Positions 35,622 to 45,327 of a DNA stretch of 64,000 nucleotides are shown here, in pieces. This stretch comes from Lachnospiraceae bacterium (GTDB lineage Bacteria > Bacillota > Clostridia > Lachnospirales > Lachnospiraceae). The first letter of the stretch is position 1. Every line of letters starts with the position of its first letter. A program made the translations under genes and the position numbers. The notes beneath the pieces were generated by a model that saw only the letters and a list, made by a program, of their open reading frames with translations, had not been told where the DNA came from and ran no database searches. The stretch spans positions 59,453 to 123,452 of the forward strand of contig JAAUZU010000012.1 in NCBI GenBank assembly GCA_014804445.1. The letters run 5' to 3'.

Positions 35622-36617
35622 CTATTTCCCTATTTCATTTAGTAAATCCGACATTTCCGGATACATAACGTCATTTGAGGGCGCTCTGAGAATGACGGAT
35701 ATGTACGGAGCCCCTGTTGTATCGCGGGAAAGCAGAATCAGACAGTGCCCTGCGGCGTTGGTGGTTCCGGTCTTTCCGCCTACAATGGTTATATTTTCGG
35801 GAGGCTCAAAATTTCCCCTGAAATATAAGTTTGTCGTTGTTTTTGAAAATTCCTTGCTGTTCCCGTCCTTGTCATAGTATACGGTGCTGTAGGTTGTCGT
35901 ATGGACAATCTCACGAAAAGTCTCATATTTGATAGCTTCATTGAAAATCAAATACAAATCGTACGCCGTTGTATAATGGTTGTCCTCCGTCAGACCATGG
36001 GGATTCATAAAGTGGGTATTGGTCGCCCCGAGCGCTTTCGCTTCCTCGTTCATGAGCTCCACAAACCCTTCCACACTGCCGCCGACTCCTTCCGCAATCA
36101 GCATACCGACGTCGTTTGCCGAGTACACAAGCAGAATATAGAGTGCCTGAGAAAGCGTCATGGTATCGCCCGCCTTCAATCCTAAAAGCACTGCGCCCCT
36201 CTCTGTAATATAATTATCGCTTGTGGCGGTAAGCACCTGATCCATGGAGCCGTATTTCAAGGCAACCAGTGCTGTCATCACCTTTGTCAGGCTTGCCGGA
36301 TGCATTCTTTCGTGTGCATTTTTGGCATATAACACAGTCGCTGTATTGACATCACAAAGCAGCGCTGCACCCACCTCGGACAAATCTGCATCGCCGCTGC
36401 TGACATCCCCTTCCACAATGCACAAATCGTTTGCAAAAGGCACTGCCTGGGATGCATTGACCGTCTGTACTATCTGAAAACTGCTGACACCGTATTCCGC
36501 ATCGTAGGGAAAACTGTAAGATTTCCCTGCACAGCCGGAAAAACATATAAGTGCCATACAGGCAAGACAGACAGATAAAATTCTCTTTTTCCTATTTGTA
36601 CATTTCACGCCACTCAA
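35622..36617 (-). CDS. D-alanyl-D-alanine carboxypeptidase (PBP5 type), probable lipoprotein
   Basis: Trims the terminal D-Ala of peptidoglycan stem peptides. About 331 residues with a signal peptide ending in a lipobox-like FSGC (Cys29), then the penicillin-binding fold: active Ser in SLTK (SxxK), YSAND (SxN) and [11 protein letters not shown] (KTG). The C-terminal amphipathic anchor of DacA is missing, which fits anchoring by lipid at the N-terminus. Start is TTG at 36617 after GAGGAG, or GTG at 36608; it overlaps mgsA by 26 bases. Confidence 0.88.
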   Translation of the reverse strand: MSGVKCTNRKKRILSVCLACMALICFSGCAGKSYSFPYDAEYGVSSFQIVQTVNASQAVPFANDLCIVEGDVSSGDADLSEVGAALLCDVNTATVLYAKNAHERMHPASLTKVMTALVALKYGSMDQVLTATSDNYITERGAVLLGLKAGDTMTLSQALYILLVYSANDVGMLIAEGVGGSVEGFVELMNEEAKALGATNTHFMNPHGLTEDNHYTTAYDLYLIFNEAIKYETFREIVHTTTYSTVYYDKDGNSKEFSKTTTNLYFRGNFEPPENITIVGGKTGTTNAAGHCLILLSRDTTGAPYISVILRAPSNDVMYPEMSDLLNEIGK

Positions 36618-36987
36618 GGTCTCCTCTGTCCAGTGATTTGATTAACAACTCTGCGGAGGCTAAATTTGTTGCCAGCGGAATGTTGTGCACATCGCACAGA
36701 CGCATGACATTGTTGACGTCCGGCTCATGCACTTTGGGCGTCAGCGGGTCCCGCAGGAAAATAACCAAATCTATCTGATTGTGCTCAATCTGAGCGCCTA
36801 TCTGCTGCTCCCCGCCCAAATGACCGGCGAGATATTTGTGTACGGAAAGATTGGTTACTTCCTCAATCAACCTTCCCGTCGTACCGGTTGCATACAGTTC
36901 ATTTTTGCTCAGTATGCCCCTATAAGCGATGCAGAAATTCTGCATCAGTTTCTTCTTTGCATCATGTGCAATCAACGCAATGTTCAT
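36592..36987 (-). CDS. mgsA: Methylglyoxal synthase
   Basis: Converts dihydroxyacetone phosphate to methylglyoxal and phosphate. The 131-residue protein is full length, with [23 protein letters not shown] (phosphate binding), and the catalytic [13 protein letters not shown] and [15 protein letters not shown] regions. It follows rodA, a conserved clostridial order, and overlaps the carboxypeptidase gene. Confidence 0.95.
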   Translation of the reverse strand: MNIALIAHDAKKKLMQNFCIAYRGILSKNELYATGTTGRLIEEVTNLSVHKYLAGHLGGEQQIGAQIEHNQIDLVIFLRDPLTPKVHEPDVNNVMRLCDVHNIPLATNLASAELLIKSLDRGDLEWREMYK

Positions 36988-37017
36988 ACTACAACCCTCT
37001 CTTATTTAGTATCCCCG

Positions 37018-38145
37018 TTACTGTCGTTTACATTGTAGCCTTACATTTAATACAAACCCCATACCTATATATAAACTCACCAAAGAGGTAAGTCCATAAC
37101 TGATGAATGGAAGCGGCAGACCCGTAGTCGGTAAAATAAAGGTCGCTACCCCGATGTTGATAAAGCTCTGGAACGCCACAAGACCGCCCACCCCGCCGGC
37201 AATGATGGTTCCGGCCAGATCCTTTGCCCTGCCCGCCACCAGAAAACACTCCAGTGCAATCAGCATAAGCAAAACTACCACAACAAGACTTCCTTTAAAT
37301 CCGAATTCTTCCCCGATTACAGCAAAAATGAAATCTGTCTGCGGTTCCGATATATAGTTGCCGTTAATAACCGAACTGATTTCATTGGTCTTGTAACCCT
37401 TTCCGTCAAGCTGGCCGGAGCCGATTGCCGTGATGGAATTGAGCTGCTGATAAGCTTCTTTGGTGGCATACTGTTCCGGATTGATAAAAGCCAGAATACG
37501 GTTCTGATGGTACGGCTTAATAATCTCCTTTTCCACCAGAATGGAATCCGGCTGCAGTGCAAGGCTGAAAAAAATAAGCAGTGCCGGTACAATGATTGCC
37601 AGAATCCCGAAGATAACCTTGTAGCTTAAGCCGCCTACAAACATAATGGTACAGAACACCAGAAGCACCACAATACTGGTGGACATGTCGGGCTGCTTGT
37701 AAATCAATACCCATGGTATCCCCACAAGAATCACACACAACATGATGTACCTGAACGTATTAAAATGCTCCTTATGTTTCATAATAAACTGTGCAAAGAA
37801 TAAAATCAATATAATTTTCGCAGTTTCTGATGGCTGAAACCGAAAACCTCCGAATTCGAGCCATCTTTGGGAGCCGTTGGCGGAATCTCCCGCCGTGGAA
37901 AAGAGAACGGCAAACAAAAGCACCAGATTGCCAGCATACATCAGCCAGTGCAGCTTTAAAAGCATGCTGTAATCGATAAAGGAAATCACAATCATCATAA
38001 CAAATCCCAGAAGCATACCTGCAAGCTGCCTGCTCTGCAGGGACTCCTTGGCGCTCCCAATAGCGAGTATTCCTATGACTGATGCAGCCAGCACCATGAT
38101 TATAAGCTTAAAATCGTAATCCCGTATCCGGTAATGCTTGAACAT
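37018..38145 (-). CDS. rodA: RodA, SEDS peptidoglycan glycosyltransferase
   Basis: Polymerises lipid II in the elongasome, together with a class B PBP. The 375 residues have about ten membrane helices and the SEDS motifs GSQRWLEFGGFRFQPSE and QTDFIFAVIGEEFGFKGS, with the C-terminal STGLPLPFISYG type loop seen as TTGLPLPFISYGLTSL. Assigned RodA rather than FtsW by the neighbouring mreBCD, mrdA and minCDE genes. Confidence 0.93.
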   Translation of the reverse strand: MFKHYRIRDYDFKLIIMVLAASVIGILAIGSAKESLQSRQLAGMLLGFVMMIVISFIDYSMLLKLHWLMYAGNLVLLFAVLFSTAGDSANGSQRWLEFGGFRFQPSETAKIILILFFAQFIMKHKEHFNTFRYIMLCVILVGIPWVLIYKQPDMSTSIVVLLVFCTIMFVGGLSYKVIFGILAIIVPALLIFFSLALQPDSILVEKEIIKPYHQNRILAFINPEQYATKEAYQQLNSITAIGSGQLDGKGYKTNEISSVINGNYISEPQTDFIFAVIGEEFGFKGSLVVVVLLMLIALECFLVAGRAKDLAGTIIAGGVGGLVAFQSFINIGVATFILPTTGLPLPFISYGLTSLVSLYIGMGFVLNVRLQCKRQ

Positions 38146-38160
38146 ACGCAGCCTTTCTTA

Positions 38161-38424
38161 TCACTGATTCAAGTCAATGATGGGAATGTTGGCATACAGG
38201 GTCGGTGTCTTCATGTTCCTGCCGCCTTTGATTCCCGTCTTGCTGATTTGTACTTCCATACTCTTGGCATCTATCTTCATGTACTTTGAAATGACCTTGG
38301 CGATATCTGCTTTTATCATTTCCATCATCTCGGGTGAACAATTCACTCTATCCGATATGAGCAGTATCTTTAAACGGTCCTTTGCTATTTCTTTTGAACT
38401 TTTTCTTCTGAAAAAATGCTTCAT
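38161..38424 (-). CDS. minE: Cell division topological factor MinE
   Basis: Drives MinD off the membrane, making the Min system oscillate. The 87 residues contain the anti-MinCD region (SKEIAKDRLKILLISDR) and topological domain (SPEMMEMIKADIAKVISKYMKID). The ATG at 38424 follows AAGGAGGCGG. Presence of MinE, not DivIVA/MinJ, sets it with clostridia rather than Bacillus. Confidence 0.94.
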   Translation of the reverse strand: MKHFFRRKSSKEIAKDRLKILLISDRVNCSPEMMEMIKADIAKVISKYMKIDAKSMEVQISKTGIKGGRNMKTPTLYANIPIIDLNQ

Positions 38425-38438
38425 TACCAACCGCCTCC

Positions 38439-39230
38439 TTATACTTTGTGAAAAATCCCGGTTACCCTTGTCCAAAATGAAATTCCTTTTTGGAAATCCA
38501 TAAAAGGCACTTCTTTGCCTAAAACTCTCTGGCAGATATTCTGGAAGGCGATGCCTGCCGGTGTACCGTTCCCCACCAGCGGTTCTCCCTGATTTGTGGA
38601 TATCACGATGTTTTCATCATCCGGCACAATGCCGATAAGCGGAATTGCCAGAATATCCACGACATCGGAGGAAGACATCATATCTCCTCTTTTTACAAGG
38701 TCATACCTGAGACGGTTAATAACCAAATCAATTTTTTTGAATTCACTTGCCTCTAAAAGCCCTATGATTCTGTCGGCATCCCTGATGGCGGAAACCTCCG
38801 GCGTCGTTACGACAAGCGCCCTGTCGGCTCCGGCAATGGCATTTTTGAAGCCCTGCTCAATACCCGCGGGACAGTCAAGGATTATGTAGTCAAACTGTTC
38901 CTTCAAATGCCCTATCATTTTCACCATCTGTTCCGGTGTAACGGCCGATTTATCCCTCGTCTGCGCCGACGGCATCAGATACAGGGTAGGATTGCGCTTA
39001 TCCTTGATCAATGCCTGTTTTACCCTGCAGTTGCCCTCAACAACATCAACAAGATTGTACACTATCCGGTTTTCCAGACCCATGACAACATCGAGATTGC
39101 GCAGCCCGATGTCTGTGTCAATCAGACAAACCTTTTTTCCCATACGTGCCAGACCTGTACCTACGTTTGCAGATGTGGTGGTCTTACCCACACCGCCTTT
39201 TCCTGATGTGACGACGATTACTTCACTCAT
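38439..39230 (-). CDS. minD: Septum site-determining ATPase MinD
   Basis: Membrane-cycling ParA-type ATPase. The 263 residues start with the deviant Walker A VTSGKGGVGKTTTSANVG, then DTDIGLRNLDVVMGLENR, DCPAGIEQGFKNAI, and a C-terminal amphipathic helix (QKGISFWTRVTGIF) for membrane binding. The ATG at 39230 follows AAAGGAGG. It is followed after 14 bases by minE. Confidence 0.95.
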   Translation of the reverse strand: MSEVIVVTSGKGGVGKTTTSANVGTGLARMGKKVCLIDTDIGLRNLDVVMGLENRIVYNLVDVVEGNCRVKQALIKDKRNPTLYLMPSAQTRDKSAVTPEQMVKMIGHLKEQFDYIILDCPAGIEQGFKNAIAGADRALVVTTPEVSAIRDADRIIGLLEASEFKKIDLVINRLRYDLVKRGDMMSSSDVVDILAIPLIGIVPDDENIVISTNQGEPLVGNGTPAGIAFQNICQRVLGKEVPFMDFQKGISFWTRVTGIFHKV

Positions 39231-39310
39231 ACTGCCTCCTTTTGCCGTATCCGGCGTAAAATAATTTCTTCGTCCACCAGTACTCAAGCCGTTTTCCTTT
39301 AGAAATCCGG

Positions 39311-39979
39311 CTAAAAAGCACTCAGCAATTCTTTTGTAAGGGATTCCAGAACCAGCCTGTCATTTTTAATGTAGGCTATCTGCGGCTGTACCTTGGGTTT
39401 TATGCCCCATTTTGCCGGTTTAGAGCTTTTATATTTGAAATCGCCGATTTTTAATCTTTCCGGCGCCATTTCAAGCGCTACCACATAATGATCCACCTCG
39501 CCGTTACCACCGGCGTAAGCTTCCCCGTAAAGCCCGCCCAGCACAATGATATTGTGGGCGGAGATAACGGCAGAGCCGGGATATACATCCCCTAATATGA
39601 CGATGCTTGACTCTGTCTCCAACACCTGATTGTTTTTCAGTGTCCCCTTATAAAACTGCCCTGCATCCTCATGGGAGAAATGCCTGTCCACCTTTTCCAG
39701 CGCTTTGATAAAATGCTGTTCGGTTTCCTCATCTTTCCCCACGATACAGATAATGTTTAAATTGCTGCACTGTCTTATGGTCTCGATTATCTGAAGCTGT
39801 TCCGCATTGTTTAACTGCCGGCCTTCGACAGAGAGAGCCATTTTCGCATCCCCGAAAAAGTTTTTCGATTCCGTAAACTTGAAAGCCAGTTCAGACAGCA
39901 GCTCTTCAAAAGAAACTTCCGGATTTAACAGCAGGGAAATACCGTTATGATAGCTTTTTATTACTACTGCATCCTTCAT
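39311..39979 (-). CDS. minC: Septum site-determining protein MinC
   Basis: FtsZ assembly inhibitor. In 222 residues: N-terminal inhibitory domain (1-105), then the C-terminal beta-helix with SSIVILGDVYPGSAVISAHNIIVLGGLYGEAYAG and QPQIAYIKNDRLVLE. RBS AAAAGGAGAG lies nine bases upstream. Order minC-minD-minE is intact. Confidence 0.94.
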   Translation of the reverse strand: MKDAVVIKSYHNGISLLLNPEVSFEELLSELAFKFTESKNFFGDAKMALSVEGRQLNNAEQLQIIETIRQCSNLNIICIVGKDEETEQHFIKALEKVDRHFSHEDAGQFYKGTLKNNQVLETESSIVILGDVYPGSAVISAHNIIVLGGLYGEAYAGGNGEVDHYVVALEMAPERLKIGDFKYKSSKPAKWGIKPKVQPQIAYIKNDRLVLESLTKELLSAF

Positions 39980-40016
39980 GTCATGTTTCTCTCCTTTTTA
40001 CAAAATATGAAACAGG

Positions 40017-42914
40017 CTAGTCTCCATAAACAACATTGTCTATATTGTCAGCCTCTCCGGTTATAATTTCCTCTTCATCCGCAAGATTGTAATAGTATTT
40101 AATAATATCACGACTGGTCTGCGCCGCGAAACCGGACGCATAACCAAATGCAATACGGGTTGCAATAGCAATTTCCGGTTCTTCATAGGGCGCATACCCC
40201 ACAAACAATGCGTGGTTTGCCCTGCTGGTATTCTCCTGTGCCGTACCTGTCTTACCCGCGACCGCCATACCAAGGTTGCTATAGTAGGACATATTCTCCA
40301 CCACACCCCGCATACCTGTGTGAATGGCATTCCAGTACTCCTCCGGCAAATCTATGGTATTGCGGACATCCGGCTCATATTCTATAATCACATTTCCATC
40401 CGGACTCATTACCTTGTCAATCAGCGTCAGATTGTAACAGGTGCCGCTGTTTGCCACTGCCGTCACATAACGCGCCAGTCCGACAGTGGTAAAGCTGTTT
40501 GTTCCCTGCCCGATAGCTGATTGTATCGGCAATTCGTCGGAGATATCGGGAGCGTATTCTGAAATCTCCACTCCGGAACGCTCTGTCAATCCGTACATAT
40601 CCGCATATTTTGCCAGAATCTCCAGTCCATCTTCCGCATTGTAAGAGCCGTTTACACAACTCATGTCATAGCCCAGCTGGTAAAAGAACACATTACAGGA
40701 ATTGCGGATAGCACCGGTCACATTTAAAGAACCATGCGCACCGGGATAAGTCCAACAGCGCGGCGGCGGCGTAACGGTTGTAAAACTTCCGGTACAGAGC
40801 GTTGGCGTTCTTATTGTAATAAATCCCTCCATCAGCCCTGCCGTCGCAGAAACCATTTTGTAAGTGGAACCCGGTGCCGATTTATACTGTGTAGCATAGT
40901 TTAACAGCGGATTGGAACGGTCTGACTGAAGCTGCGCAAAGTATTCTGCATCCACGGAATTTGCCATCCGGTTGTTGTCATAGCTTGGATAGGACACCAA
41001 GGCCAGCACCTCTCCGGTATTGACGTCCGTGATGACTACCGAACCGTTGCAGGGGTCAAGTGCAAGCTGTGCAGGCGTAATGTCCAGATTGCTGATACGG
41101 TTTTTGATAAAATCGTAAGCCGACAGCTTTCCGTTATACAGAAGTGTAATATCCTGTTCCGCAATTTCAACCCGTCCCTGCTCACACAATATAAAGCAGA
41201 CGTCCTTACCGTTTATCACATCTCTTTTCAGCATATACTTGAAAAGCTTTTTCTGATAGTCGTTGGTATTGTCCAGTATCAGAAAAATACTGTCAATCAC
41301 CTTCTGATAAATTTCTTCCGTATCCGCATACCGGCTGTCCAAATCCAGCTTAGTCACATCTATCCATCCCATGGCAATGGCATAGTGGAGATATTCGCAG
41401 AGACTGATAGTCTCTTCTGTCTTCCATGCTATATAAGTGGGATCCGATGTGTCAATCAGACTTTCGTCCAGTACGCCTCTTTTTAACAAGTAATCCACAA
41501 TATTGCTCTCATACACCTGATATTCCTTATTCAGCTTATTGTAGGGCGTTTTTTCTTCCGTCAGTTCCAAAAGAAGCGTATTATACACTGTTTCCCGATA
41601 GGCAAGATACTGCTCGTAAACATATGCCTCGTATTCGCCGGCTTCCGGTGAAGCCATATGCTTCAAATCAATCACGCTGTTGTCAAACAGGGTAAAGTAT
41701 ACGTCATAAATCGGAATATAAAGCTCCTGGCTGGAATTGGAGGTGCCTGTATATTCTTTTGTATTGCGAAGCTTCTCTAAAATGATACCCGCAATTTTCT
41801 GTTCCAAAATCTTGTAGGCAGCAATCTGCAAATCCTTGTCTATGGTCAGATATACATCGTTTCCGGCCACCGGTTCCCACGACTCATCTTCGTCGATGCT
41901 GATAACCTTCCCTGTATTGTTGACATAAACCGTTTCTATTCCTTTGATTCCCTGCAGGTCTGATTCCATGTAGGCCTCAATGCCGGATATGCCGACAATA
42001 TCATTTACGGAGTAACGAGTGCCGTCTCCGCCGTTTTCCAAATCCTGTTTGTTCAGGTTTTCGAGCTCTTCAGAGGTGATTTTTCCTGTGTAACCGATAA
42101 TCTGTGAAAAATAGATGCTGTCCACATACCTTCTTACATGATCTTCTTCTATGGACACCCCGTCTAAGTCGGACAGATTTTCCATGATAACCGCCCTTGT
42201 CTCTTCGCTGATATCCTTGGCAACAGTGGTTCCTATGTATTTCTGGAAAGCAGTCTGACTCATGGCATAGCGGATAGTTATCATTTTCAGCAGTTCATCT
42301 TTGGTGTATCCTTGTCCGACAATAAATTTACTCTTGCTGTCGTCAGGATCCTCATACTCACCGATTGCATAGCGTATGCCAAGCGCTTCTATCACTTCGT
42401 CCGGCGTCGCAGTCTGCTGCTCTAAGGATAAATCCTGTACATAGCTTTCTCCGTAAACATCTGCCAGAAAACGCAGCCTTCTGGTGTCAGTCGTCATGCT
42501 GAAAGCAAATTCCCCGTTTTCATCCAACACGATGCCAAAATCGGTAACCACATCGTCACCGTTTTTTTCAATCATCTTAATCAGCTTGTAGATATTGGCG
42601 TTTAACAGTTTGTTTTTGTTTCTTCCGGTTTCATAGACATCTTCTATCTTTACGGAATAGGCAAGCTCGTTATAGGCCAGAAGCTCCCCGTTTCTGTCGT
42701 AAATATTTCCTCTTGCAGCCGCCACTTCCCTCGTCTTTTTGCTCTGCAGGATAAAATCCTCCAGAAAATCCGCACCTCTGACGATCTGCAGATTAAATAA
42801 CCGGTACGCCAGAATCCCGCCCAGCGCAAAAACAACCAACGCCATCACGGTCAGGCGGCTTGTCAATATAAAAATAATCCGTTCCTTAATTCTCTCAAAC
42901 AAATTTTTGAGCAC
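40017..42914 (-). CDS. mrdA: Class B penicillin-binding protein 2 with large internal insertion
   Basis: Transpeptidase partner of RodA in wall elongation. At 965 residues it is far longer than E. coli PBP2 (about 630). Order: membrane anchor (about 15-40), pedestal/dimerisation region (60-345) with ARGNIYDRNGELLA, start of the transpeptidase domain (TIDKDLQ, 357-363), an insertion of about 240 residues (375-618), then the catalytic core: Ser683 in STYK, SCN (739-741) and KTGTAQE. The insertion is acidic, helical-looking, without membrane segments. Starts at GTG and overlaps mreD by 20 bases. Confidence 0.93.
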   Translation of the reverse strand: MLKNLFERIKERIIFILTSRLTVMALVVFALGGILAYRLFNLQIVRGADFLEDFILQSKKTREVAAARGNIYDRNGELLAYNELAYSVKIEDVYETGRNKNKLLNANIYKLIKMIEKNGDDVVTDFGIVLDENGEFAFSMTTDTRRLRFLADVYGESYVQDLSLEQQTATPDEVIEALGIRYAIGEYEDPDDSKSKFIVGQGYTKDELLKMITIRYAMSQTAFQKYIGTTVAKDISEETRAVIMENLSDLDGVSIEEDHVRRYVDSIYFSQIIGYTGKITSEELENLNKQDLENGGDGTRYSVNDIVGISGIEAYMESDLQGIKGIETVYVNNTGKVISIDEDESWEPVAGNDVYLTIDKDLQIAAYKILEQKIAGIILEKLRNTKEYTGTSNSSQELYIPIYDVYFTLFDNSVIDLKHMASPEAGEYEAYVYEQYLAYRETVYNTLLLELTEEKTPYNKLNKEYQVYESNIVDYLLKRGVLDESLIDTSDPTYIAWKTEETISLCEYLHYAIAMGWIDVTKLDLDSRYADTEEIYQKVIDSIFLILDNTNDYQKKLFKYMLKRDVINGKDVCFILCEQGRVEIAEQDITLLYNGKLSAYDFIKNRISNLDITPAQLALDPCNGSVVITDVNTGEVLALVSYPSYDNNRMANSVDAEYFAQLQSDRSNPLLNYATQYKSAPGSTYKMVSATAGLMEGFITIRTPTLCTGSFTTVTPPPRCWTYPGAHGSLNVTGAIRNSCNVFFYQLGYDMSCVNGSYNAEDGLEILAKYADMYGLTERSGVEISEYAPDISDELPIQSAIGQGTNSFTTVGLARYVTAVANSGTCYNLTLIDKVMSPDGNVIIEYEPDVRNTIDLPEEYWNAIHTGMRGVVENMSYYSNLGMAVAGKTGTAQENTSRANHALFVGYAPYEEPEIAIATRIAFGYASGFAAQTSRDIIKYYYNLADEEEIITGEADNIDNVVYGD

Positions 42915-43413
42915 CTCTTTTTTCTCTATTCTCCAGCCGCACGTTGATAAAAAGAATACATGGGTATAAAAGGAGAGTTACTATCGTTGTATATACAGCC
43001 TCCGGTAAAATGACATGGACAAAAAAATAGGAAAAATCCAGCCTTCCGCGAAGCAGAAACATGCATATGTAACAAATAATACTGTATGACAAATCGCTTA
43101 CCACAATCAAAGCCAGCGGAAGTTTGATATCCTCCGGATAGAAGCCGACGGAAAATTTGCCGTTCAAAAAACCGATGTACATCATAACCAGCGAATAGAA
43201 GCCGATTACATCGCCGAAATAGATATCGCAGAGCAGTCCGCAGAAGAAACCGATTATCAGCCCTTCCTTCTCTCCTCTCATAAAACCGAAGGATGCAGTC
43301 AGTACAATCAGCAGATTGGGCACAATACCGTTAAATGCAATTCCCTGAAAAACAGTGCTCTGCAGAAGAAAACAGAACCATATTAAAAATCCTACCGTAA
43401 TTTTACGTCTCAA
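42895..43413 (-). CDS. mreD: Rod shape-determining protein MreD
   Basis: Integral membrane component of the elongasome. The 172 residues hold about five helices and the family pattern FNGIVPNLLIVLTASFGFMRGEKEGLIIGFFCGLLCDIYFG. Starts at TTG after AAGAAGGGG. Lies between mreC and mrdA. Confidence 0.92.
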   Translation of the reverse strand: MRRKITVGFLIWFCFLLQSTVFQGIAFNGIVPNLLIVLTASFGFMRGEKEGLIIGFFCGLLCDIYFGDVIGFYSLVMMYIGFLNGKFSVGFYPEDIKLPLALIVVSDLSYSIICYICMFLLRGRLDFSYFFVHVILPEAVYTTIVTLLLYPCILFINVRLENREKRGAQKFV

Positions 43414-43426
43414 TCAATACCCCTTC

Positions 43427-44305
43427 TTATTCCGACACCGTCTGTTTTAACTCCAGTATCACCAGTACTTCGTCTAAATGCTCAAAATCCACAGCCGGCG
43501 TTACAGAACCGGATTTGGTCAGCTTATTGGAGTCAAGGTTGATTTCTCCTATGTAGCCGATAAGAATCCCCGGCAGATACTTGTCGCTGATATCAGAGGT
43601 TACAATCTTATCTCCTGTCACCACCACACCGGCGCTGTCCAAAAGCTGGGAAAAACGAATCATGCCATTCTGCATCATGGACAAATCGCCTGAGACAATC
43701 AGCATATCTCCTGTAGCCAGCATCTGACCGGTCACATTGGAGTTGTCCGAGATGATGGAGGTAACCTTTGCCCAGTTGGGACCGACGGAAACAATCCTGC
43801 CCACCAGACCGCCGTTATCTCCTCCGGCAATCACATTCATATCTACAGCAAGGCCATCCTCTTCCCCCTTGTCGATGGTAAAGGAATGATACCAGTTGCC
43901 GGTATCCCTCGCGATAATCCGCGCCCCGATTTTGTCATATTCTTCATACTGTCCATCCAGCTTATACAGATCCCTGAGCGTGTTTAATTCATACCACCCC
44001 TGCTGAAGCTGGGTATTCTCCAGTGTAAGCTCTGCCACCTGACGCTTTAACTCCTCATTCTCTTCCAACAACGCCCTGATCTGCACCAATTCATCAGAGC
44101 GCGCGGACAGCCAGCTTCCTACGCTGCTTAAGCCTTTCTGAAAGGGAACAATCACATATCCGACTATGGTATTCAGCGGTTTATTAAAAATATCCGTGCT
44201 GAAAGTAATTAACATCATGGCGGTACACAGAACCGTTAAAATAAAAAGGAGATATTTACCGGGTATCGTAAACCTCTCCCCTTTTTTCTTGATTATTGGG
44301 CTCAT
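43427..44305 (-). CDS. mreC: Rod shape-determining protein MreC
   Basis: Bitopic protein that activates PBP2. In 292 residues: basic N-terminus, membrane helix (about 17-37), coiled coil (about 70-105, LLEENEELKRQVAELTLENTQL region) and a double beta-barrel domain with SFTIDKGEEDGLAVDMNVI and GLVGRIVSVGPNWAKVTSI. Overlaps the mreB stop by four bases (ATGA). Confidence 0.94.
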   Translation of the reverse strand: MSPIIKKKGERFTIPGKYLLFILTVLCTAMMLITFSTDIFNKPLNTIVGYVIVPFQKGLSSVGSWLSARSDELVQIRALLEENEELKRQVAELTLENTQLQQGWYELNTLRDLYKLDGQYEEYDKIGARIIARDTGNWYHSFTIDKGEEDGLAVDMNVIAGGDNGGLVGRIVSVGPNWAKVTSIISDNSNVTGQMLATGDMLIVSGDLSMMQNGMIRFSQLLDSAGVVVTGDKIVTSDISDKYLPGILIGYIGEINLDSNKLTKSGSVTPAVDFEHLDEVLVILELKQTVSE

Positions 44306-45312
44306 TTACTCATTCCTTCAATGGCGTATGCAACGGTTTTATAGTTTTCATCCTTTATGATTTTGGAAAGTCCCACTACCACGCTTTCCAGAGGATTTTC
44401 AGATACATTGACCTTAAGTCCCGTACCCTTTGCAATCTTCTCACCCAGATGGCTTACCTGCGATGCGCCTCCGGTCAGATAAACGCCGTGTCTGTAAATA
44501 TCTGCGGCAAGCTCAGGCGGCGTTCTCTCCAGAATCACCTTTATGTTGTCAATGATGGTGTTGAAATGCTCTTCCAAAGATTCATTGACCAGTGAAGTGG
44601 GAATTTCCCGCTCCACCGGAAGTCCGGTAACTATATCCCGCCCATAAACCACGGCGCCGGTATTTTCTTCTTCCAAAGATTTCAGCGCTATCTTGACATT
44701 TTCAGAGGTCTTTCCGCCGATAATCAGGGAAAATTCTCTTCTGACGGCATTTTTAATTGCATCGTCAAATTTAAGTCCGCCCACCTTAATCAGCCGGCTT
44801 AAAACGATGCCGCCCAGGGAGAGAATCGATATTTCCGTCGTATCGTAGCCTACGTTTACCACAAGCACGCCCTGCGAATTTTTGACGTCGATGTCCATGC
44901 CGAGGCCGTCTGCAACCGCCTTTTCCACCACCATAATTTTGCGCGCCCTGACATTGGCATCCCGAATCAAATCGTAGAAGGCTCTCTTTTCCACTTCCGT
45001 CACATCCGTGGGAACCGCAATATAATAGTCTGCCGGACGCATATTGCCCTTCGTCAGATCGCTCAGGAAGTAGCGCACCAGCGTTTCCATATTCTTGATA
45101 TCGGCAATCACACCATTGCAGAGCGGATAAGAAATATGAATATTTGCGGGTGCTTTCTCATACATTTCAAAAGCAGAATTACCATAGGCAAAAATATTGT
45201 TCTTATTTTCGACGGCAATCATATTTTTCTCCACCATGATGCTGTCGTCGTTCCTGCTGTAAATTTTAATATTGTTGGTACCTAAGTCGATACCGAATGC
45301 ATTGTTCGCCAA
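44302..45312 (-). CDS. mreB: Actin-like protein MreB
   Basis: ATP-dependent filament protein that organises lateral wall synthesis. The 336 residues carry phosphate 1 motif FGIDLGTNNIKIYS, connect 1 VPTDVTEVEKRAFYD, phosphate 2 VLVVNVGYDTTEISIL, and adenosine motif YLTGGASQVSHLGEKI. Residue Tyr in phosphate 2 replaces the more usual Gly-Gly step, so it may be an Mbl/MreBH-like variant. Starts at TTG after AAAGGGG. First of mreB-mreC-mreD-mrdA. Confidence 0.92.
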   Translation of the reverse strand: MANNAFGIDLGTNNIKIYSRNDDSIMVEKNMIAVENKNNIFAYGNSAFEMYEKAPANIHISYPLCNGVIADIKNMETLVRYFLSDLTKGNMRPADYYIAVPTDVTEVEKRAFYDLIRDANVRARKIMVVEKAVADGLGMDIDVKNSQGVLVVNVGYDTTEISILSLGGIVLSRLIKVGGLKFDDAIKNAVRREFSLIIGGKTSENVKIALKSLEEENTGAVVYGRDIVTGLPVEREIPTSLVNESLEEHFNTIIDNIKVILERTPPELAADIYRHGVYLTGGASQVSHLGEKIAKGTGLKVNVSENPLESVVVGLSKIIKDENYKTVAYAIEGMSK

Positions 45313-45327
45313 ATGAATAACCCCTTT

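Noticed and set aside
40400..41700. Several plus-strand open frames opposite mrdA
   Set aside because: They are shadows of the PBP2 gene, with unlikely composition and no ribosome binding sites.
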